Below are positions 60,727 to 64,000 of a stretch of DNA of 64,000 bases, piece by piece. Within the stretch, counting starts at the first letter, position 1. The number at the start of each line of letters is the position of its first letter. The stretch lies in NCBI GenBank assembly GCA_017541105.1, contig JAFXZS010000017.1:33630-97629 (forward strand), in the 5' to 3' direction. The notes beneath the pieces were generated by a model. The model made no database searches. It saw only the letters and a program-made list of their open reading frames with translations, and had not been told where the DNA came from. Source of the stretch: Clostridia bacterium. GTDB taxonomy: Bacteria > Bacillota > Clostridia > Christensenellales > Aristaeellaceae. Made by a program: the position numbers and the translations under genes.

Positions 60727-60952
60727 GGTGTGGTTATTCAGAACGGGCAGTTGATCCCGGGGACTTTTTTCCAACATAACGATTTCTGCCCCGGATCTGA
60801 CGCTGAAAGAAGGCTGGGAAGCTGCGGAAACTGCGGGCATCGCCCAGGACATCAGAGAAATGCCCATGGGAATGCAAACCATGATTTCCGAAGACCAGGG
60901 CGGTATTGCCGCCGGCCTTACCGATTATCTGAAGAGGAGTGAAAAGAATTGA
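60727..60952 (+). pseudogene. Frameshifted remnant of an NHLM-like bacteriocin ABC exporter
   Basis: Starting 5 bases after the M48 stop codon, one frame reads GVVIQNGQLIPGTF, the Q-loop region of peptide-exporting ABC ATPases. Removing one T from the run of six at 60765-60770 continues as SNITISAPDLTLKEGWEAAETAGIAQDIREMPMGM, in full agreement with the helical-domain sequence of NHLM-type (NHLP leader peptide) exporters (core EAAETAGIAQDIREMPMGMQ). The signature and Walker B that should follow are gone; a short tail GGIAAGLTDYLKRSEKN leads to a TGA at 60950. Walker A is also missing. It is a deletion relic with one frameshift. The tail carries the SD of the next gene. Confidence 0.75.
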
Positions 60953-62319
60953 AAAACGCTCTGTCTATCCTGTGCATTTTGCTGTTTGAATCGTCGCAGG
61001 CCACCTCGATTGCGCTGAAGATTCTGTACCTGATCGGCCTGTGGCGGCTGCTGGAAAAATCCGGGCTAAAAGGCTGGTGGGCGCTGATTCCCGGCGCACG
61101 GGATTATCAACTGGCCAGATGCGCAGGGCGCGCGGCGGAGGGACGGGTATTCAGCCTGGCCGGCGTAGCATCGATCCTGCTTAATCTGATCATGTTTTTC
61201 GTGGAGCTTCAGCAGGATTATGCAACCTCGTCCGGAATCCCAAGCCTTTTGCTGATTGCCATGATTGCGTTGATCATGCTGGCGATTGTGCGGTTCATCT
61301 ATACGATCCGCATTTGGAGCGGAATGATTGATGTGTACGGTGTCAAAAAGCGTTGGATCTGGCTGTGTATGCTCGAATATACGATGTGGATTCCGGCCGT
61401 CGTCTGGGGCTTTCATAAACACTTTCAGCCGGGATGGCAGGTGGAGGATATCCGGGCGGAGATGGCCCGGCTGGCCTCTTCGGGCAGCACAGCCGTCATA
61501 GGCGACGGCCTCACCGTCAATTTGAATGATCGCACTGTGACGGAGTTCTTTCAGAAAAAGACTCTTCTGCGGGATATTCATATGTCTATTCCTCAGGGCC
61601 ATATGGTGCTTCTGCTAGGCGGCAGCGGCGCAGGCAAGACGACTTACCTCAACGCGATCAACGGCTATGAGAAGGCGCATGCGGAGGTTATGCTTAACGG
61701 AAGCAACATGTACACCCAGTATAAAAAGATGCAGTATGAGGTGGGCTTTGTTCCGCAATCGGAAATGATGCGCGGCAAGGATACTGTGCTGAATACCCTG
61801 CTGGACGCCGCCAAGCTGAGGCTGCCCAAGGGCGTCACCGCCAAGCAGCGCAGGGAACGGGTAAACGAAGTGATGGATATTTTTGGCCTGAAACCGGTCA
61901 GGAGCAATCTGGTGGAAAAACTTTCCGGCGGGCAAAAAAAGAGGCTGTCCATTTCCATGGAGTTTATCAGCAATCCCTCCCTGTTCATTCTGGATGAGCC
62001 GGATTCCGGGTTGGACGGCGTGATGGCAAGGGAACTGTTTGAACAGCTTCGCAAAATCGCCGACACCGGCAAAATCGTGATTGTGATTACCCACACGCCG
62101 GATCGGGTGATCGATTTGTTCGACGATGTGATCGTACTGGCAAAGGATTCGGCCCGCACCGGGCGGCTGGCCTTCTATGGCAGCATTGATGAAGCCCGTA
62201 AATTTTTCAAACGGGAGCGGATGGAACAAATCGTTAAATCCGTCAACCGTAAGGAAGAAGGCGGGGACGGGCTGGCGGATGATTTTGTTATGAAGTATGC
62301 GGAGGTGCAGCATGGCTGA
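60949..62319 (+). CDS. ABCG-type ATPase with N-terminal membrane domain
   Basis: The gene starts with TTG at 60949 (SD GAGGAG about 10 bases before), overlapping the end of the remnant. 456 residues. Residues 1-155 are a membrane domain with about four helices, with WRLLEKSGLKGWWALIPGARDYQL (core KSGLKGWWALIP) like DUF5684. Residues about 185-430 form an ABCG/White-like ATPase: Walker A GGSGAGKT at about 224, signature LSGGQKKR at about 325, Walker B LFILDEPDSGLDG at about 346. It overlaps the permease gene by 8 bases and should form the motor of that transporter. Substrate unknown; a peptide or lipid is likely. Confidence 0.88.
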   Translation: MKNALSILCILLFESSQATSIALKILYLIGLWRLLEKSGLKGWWALIPGARDYQLARCAGRAAEGRVFSLAGVASILLNLIMFFVELQQDYATSSGIPSLLLIAMIALIMLAIVRFIYTIRIWSGMIDVYGVKKRWIWLCMLEYTMWIPAVVWGFHKHFQPGWQVEDIRAEMARLASSGSTAVIGDGLTVNLNDRTVTEFFQKKTLLRDIHMSIPQGHMVLLLGGSGAGKTTYLNAINGYEKAHAEVMLNGSNMYTQYKKMQYEVGFVPQSEMMRGKDTVLNTLLDAAKLRLPKGVTAKQRRERVNEVMDIFGLKPVRSNLVEKLSGGQKKRLSISMEFISNPSLFILDEPDSGLDGVMARELFEQLRKIADTGKIVIVITHTPDRVIDLFDDVIVLAKDSARTGRLAFYGSIDEARKFFKRERMEQIVKSVNRKEEGGDGLADDFVMKYAEVQHG

Positions 62320-63781
62320 AATGAATGTAAAGAAATCCTCCCGGCAGATGACCATTCGCCATCTCGGGCGCGGTTCGCAGCTGACCATCTATTTTGGAAA
62401 AATGCTGAGGATGTTTATATACCAGAACGACTGGAAAGTGCTGCCCATGGCGGCGTTGATCGCCGGGCTGGTCGGCATGGTGATTCGACCCATGCTGTTT
62501 ATCAACATGGAAGGCACCCTCATGGGCGCGTTCGCCATGGTATGCGTGTGCATCTGGAATGGCTGCTTCAACTCTATTCAGGTAATCTGCAGGGAACGGG
62601 ATGTAATCAAACGGGAGCATCGTTCAGGCATGCACATTTCTTCCTACATCGTTTCCCACATGCTGTATCAGGCGCTGTTGTGCCTCGCACAAACAGTCAT
62701 CACACTGTACGTAATCCAGATGGTGGGCGTGCAATACCCCCGGGAAGGGCTCATTACACCATTCTTTTTCCTTGATTTCATGATCTCCTTGTTCCTGATT
62801 ACCTATGCATCGGATATGATGTCCCTTTGGGTATCCGCATTGGCGAAAAATACGACCACGGCCATGACAATCATGCCCTTCGTGCTGATCTTCCAGCTGG
62901 TTTTTTCCGGCGGAATGCTGGAACTGCCAGCATGGACCGAATCCCTGACTCACTTTACCATCTCTAGCCCAGGCCTCAAGGTGATCGCCGCTCAGGCGGA
63001 TACCAATCATCGGCCTTATGCTACGATTTCCACCATGGTCAGCAAAATGCGGGACAGCGAAATCGGCGGAACGTTTACCGTTGGCCAGGTACTGGATATC
63101 CTGCAGGACGAGGATAACCCTGCCATTGCTGAACTGCGGACCAAGGAACTTGGCAAGGTGATGACTCTGAGCGAGCTCAAGACAACGCTGGAACACTCTG
63201 CCACCTTTGGCGCTTTCAAAAAGGAACACCTTCTGGAGGATTTTACGGTGGAAGATACCCTGCGGCTCATTCTGGAATCGCCGGACTTTGAAAGCGTGCG
63301 CAGCTACAGACTTGGCGGAGCATCTTCCATCACTCTGGGAGACATGCTGCAAGCTATCATTGATGCGGACGATTCGGACCTGATCCTGGGAGAGAAGATC
63401 CTTCATTTGACCACAGTAGGCGACATGCTGGATGCCATCGACGCAGCAAATCTTCTGGAACAATATGGGGATATGGAGGTCGGCGGAACCATCACCATAG
63501 GAGAGGCAACCGATCTGCTGGCACAGAATCCCGATGTTCAGGCCCGGCGCGATCAGGAAATCACTGTTCATACCACCATGGGCAAGGTGTTGGATATCGT
63601 GGGCGAAGAAAGAGTCAAAGAATTTCTGGAGCAGAAGGCCGCGGCTGTCAGCTACACGGCAGATTATGAGTATACCAGCGATAATGTGATCGGTTACTGG
63701 CTGAGCCTTTTCGTATTCATTCTCGTTTTCTCCTTCCTGGCGATGATTACACTGGAATTCATAGACAAGGATAAACGGTAA
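62312..63781 (+). CDS. ABC-2 permease with seven-fold repeat in its outer loop
   Basis: ATG 62312 follows GGAGGTGCAGC; five upstream codons lack signal. 489 residues. ABCG-like layout: cytoplasmic N-terminus, six membrane helices (about 42-60, 68-85, 110-137, 148-178, 183-205, 458-482). Between helices 5 and 6, residues 250-450 form an insertion with seven units of 27-29 residues whose anchors are Thr256, 285, 312, 341, 368, 395 and 422 in patterns like TVGQVLDIL, TLGDMLQAI, TVGDMLDAI and TMGKVLDIV. By the positive-inside rule this part faces outside. It pairs with the ATPase upstream. A substrate-capture or partner-docking domain is inference. Confidence 0.85.
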   Translation: MAEMNVKKSSRQMTIRHLGRGSQLTIYFGKMLRMFIYQNDWKVLPMAALIAGLVGMVIRPMLFINMEGTLMGAFAMVCVCIWNGCFNSIQVICRERDVIKREHRSGMHISSYIVSHMLYQALLCLAQTVITLYVIQMVGVQYPREGLITPFFFLDFMISLFLITYASDMMSLWVSALAKNTTTAMTIMPFVLIFQLVFSGGMLELPAWTESLTHFTISSPGLKVIAAQADTNHRPYATISTMVSKMRDSEIGGTFTVGQVLDILQDEDNPAIAELRTKELGKVMTLSELKTTLEHSATFGAFKKEHLLEDFTVEDTLRLILESPDFESVRSYRLGGASSITLGDMLQAIIDADDSDLILGEKILHLTTVGDMLDAIDAANLLEQYGDMEVGGTITIGEATDLLAQNPDVQARRDQEITVHTTMGKVLDIVGEERVKEFLEQKAAAVSYTADYEYTSDNVIGYWLSLFVFILVFSFLAMITLEFIDKDKR

Positions 63782-63923
63782 TTCAGCATAGATAGTCGTG
63801 CCTCCCCACCGGGGAGATCACTCCTTAAAGTTTGAGAAAAGAACTGACGAAATATCCGCCAATCGAACTTATGGTCCCCACGATCGCGGGGCTCCGGATT
63901 GCGTGCTGCGAATCTGACCAAGA

Positions 63924-63955
63924 AAAAACAGGCCCGTGAAGGACCTGTCTTTTCT
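63924..63955 (-). terminator. Terminator of the minus-strand tRNA
   Basis: On the minus strand ACAGG(TCC)...(GGG)CCTGT followed by TTTTTTCTT, starting right after the tRNA 3' end. Confidence 0.8.
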
Positions 63956-64000
63956 TGGTGGGATTAGTAGGACTCGAACCTATGACCCCCACGATGTCAA
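63956..64000 (-). tRNA. tRNA-Val (anticodon GAC), 5' part outside window
   Basis: On the minus strand the 3' half is visible: anticodon loop TTGACAT (GAC), 3' anticodon stem, variable region GGGTC, T-arm TAGGTTCGAGTCCTA and acceptor TAATCCC-A-CCA with encoded CCA. The 5' half lies beyond base 64000. Confidence 0.85.

Noticed and set aside
63802-63816. CTCCCC/GGGGAG hairpin after the permease gene as terminator
   Set aside because: The loop is three bases and there is no T run after it; it may still stall polymerase but is not supported as an intrinsic terminator.

Overview
The window looks like chromosomal DNA from a moderately high-GC member of the Bacillota, most likely class Clostridia. 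Evidence: SD motifs of the AGGAGG type, many TTGACA/TATAAT-like promoters with 17-18 nt spacers, an IspH-ribosomal protein S1 fusion (a clostridial trait), a rapZ-whiA pair, a yybS-rplI-dnaB run, an AbrB/SpoVT-type regulator, an LCP protein, and many secreted BspA-like or SH3/SEL1 proteins as in gut or rumen Clostridia. The family-level placement is inference; no rRNA gene is present.

Layout. 1-9.7 kb: a truncated secreted beta-helix-like protein, a membrane protein with a TrkA-C domain, a trypsin-like protease, a membrane diguanylate cyclase, and secreted LRR or repeat proteins. 9.8-13.6 kb: a zinc-uptake operon with znuA, znuC and znuB flanked by a small Cys/His membrane protein and an OB-fold-like lipoprotein. 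13.6-17.1 kb: a GPH sugar symporter divergent from an amylosucrase-type GH13 enzyme. 17.2-25.8 kb: a small zinc-ribbon membrane protein with a LysR regulator, mgtE behind a long untranslated leader with a putative leader peptide, a flippase, and a large CxxC-repeat/Ig-like secreted protein. 25.8-34.9 kb: LCP protein, YfbR-like nucleotidase, AbrB-type regulator, cmk-plsC, ispH-rpsA fusion, a CofE-like protein and a secreted Cys-protease-like/SH3 protein.

A tRNA-Ser(CGA) at 35.0 kb is followed by a small accessory stretch (BrnT/BrnA toxin-antitoxin, AlkD-like and GNAT genes, a frameshifted fragment). 37.8-50 kb is mostly housekeeping: YfcC-type carrier, folate cyclo-ligase, Nudix, murB, rapZ, whiA, a large GT-C-like membrane protein, yybS, rplI, dnaB and a YhaM-like nuclease. 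50-56.5 kb is an envelope cluster: a lipoprotein, a nine-repeat SdrD/SpaA-like protein, and an L,D-transpeptidase with four peptidoglycan-binding domains. The last part has a SEL1 protein, a second GGDEF protein, an M48 protease, the frameshifted remnant of a bacteriocin-type (NHLM-like) ABC exporter, and an intact ABCG-type ATPase/permease pair whose permease carries a regular seven-fold repeat in its predicted outer loop. The window ends inside a tRNA-Val(GAC) gene on the minus strand.

No insertion sequence, CRISPR array, phage gene or replication origin was seen. The most interesting parts are the ABC pair with its remnant partner, the mgtE leader, the internal ribosome-binding site in ispH-rpsA, and the accessory proteins of the zinc operon.
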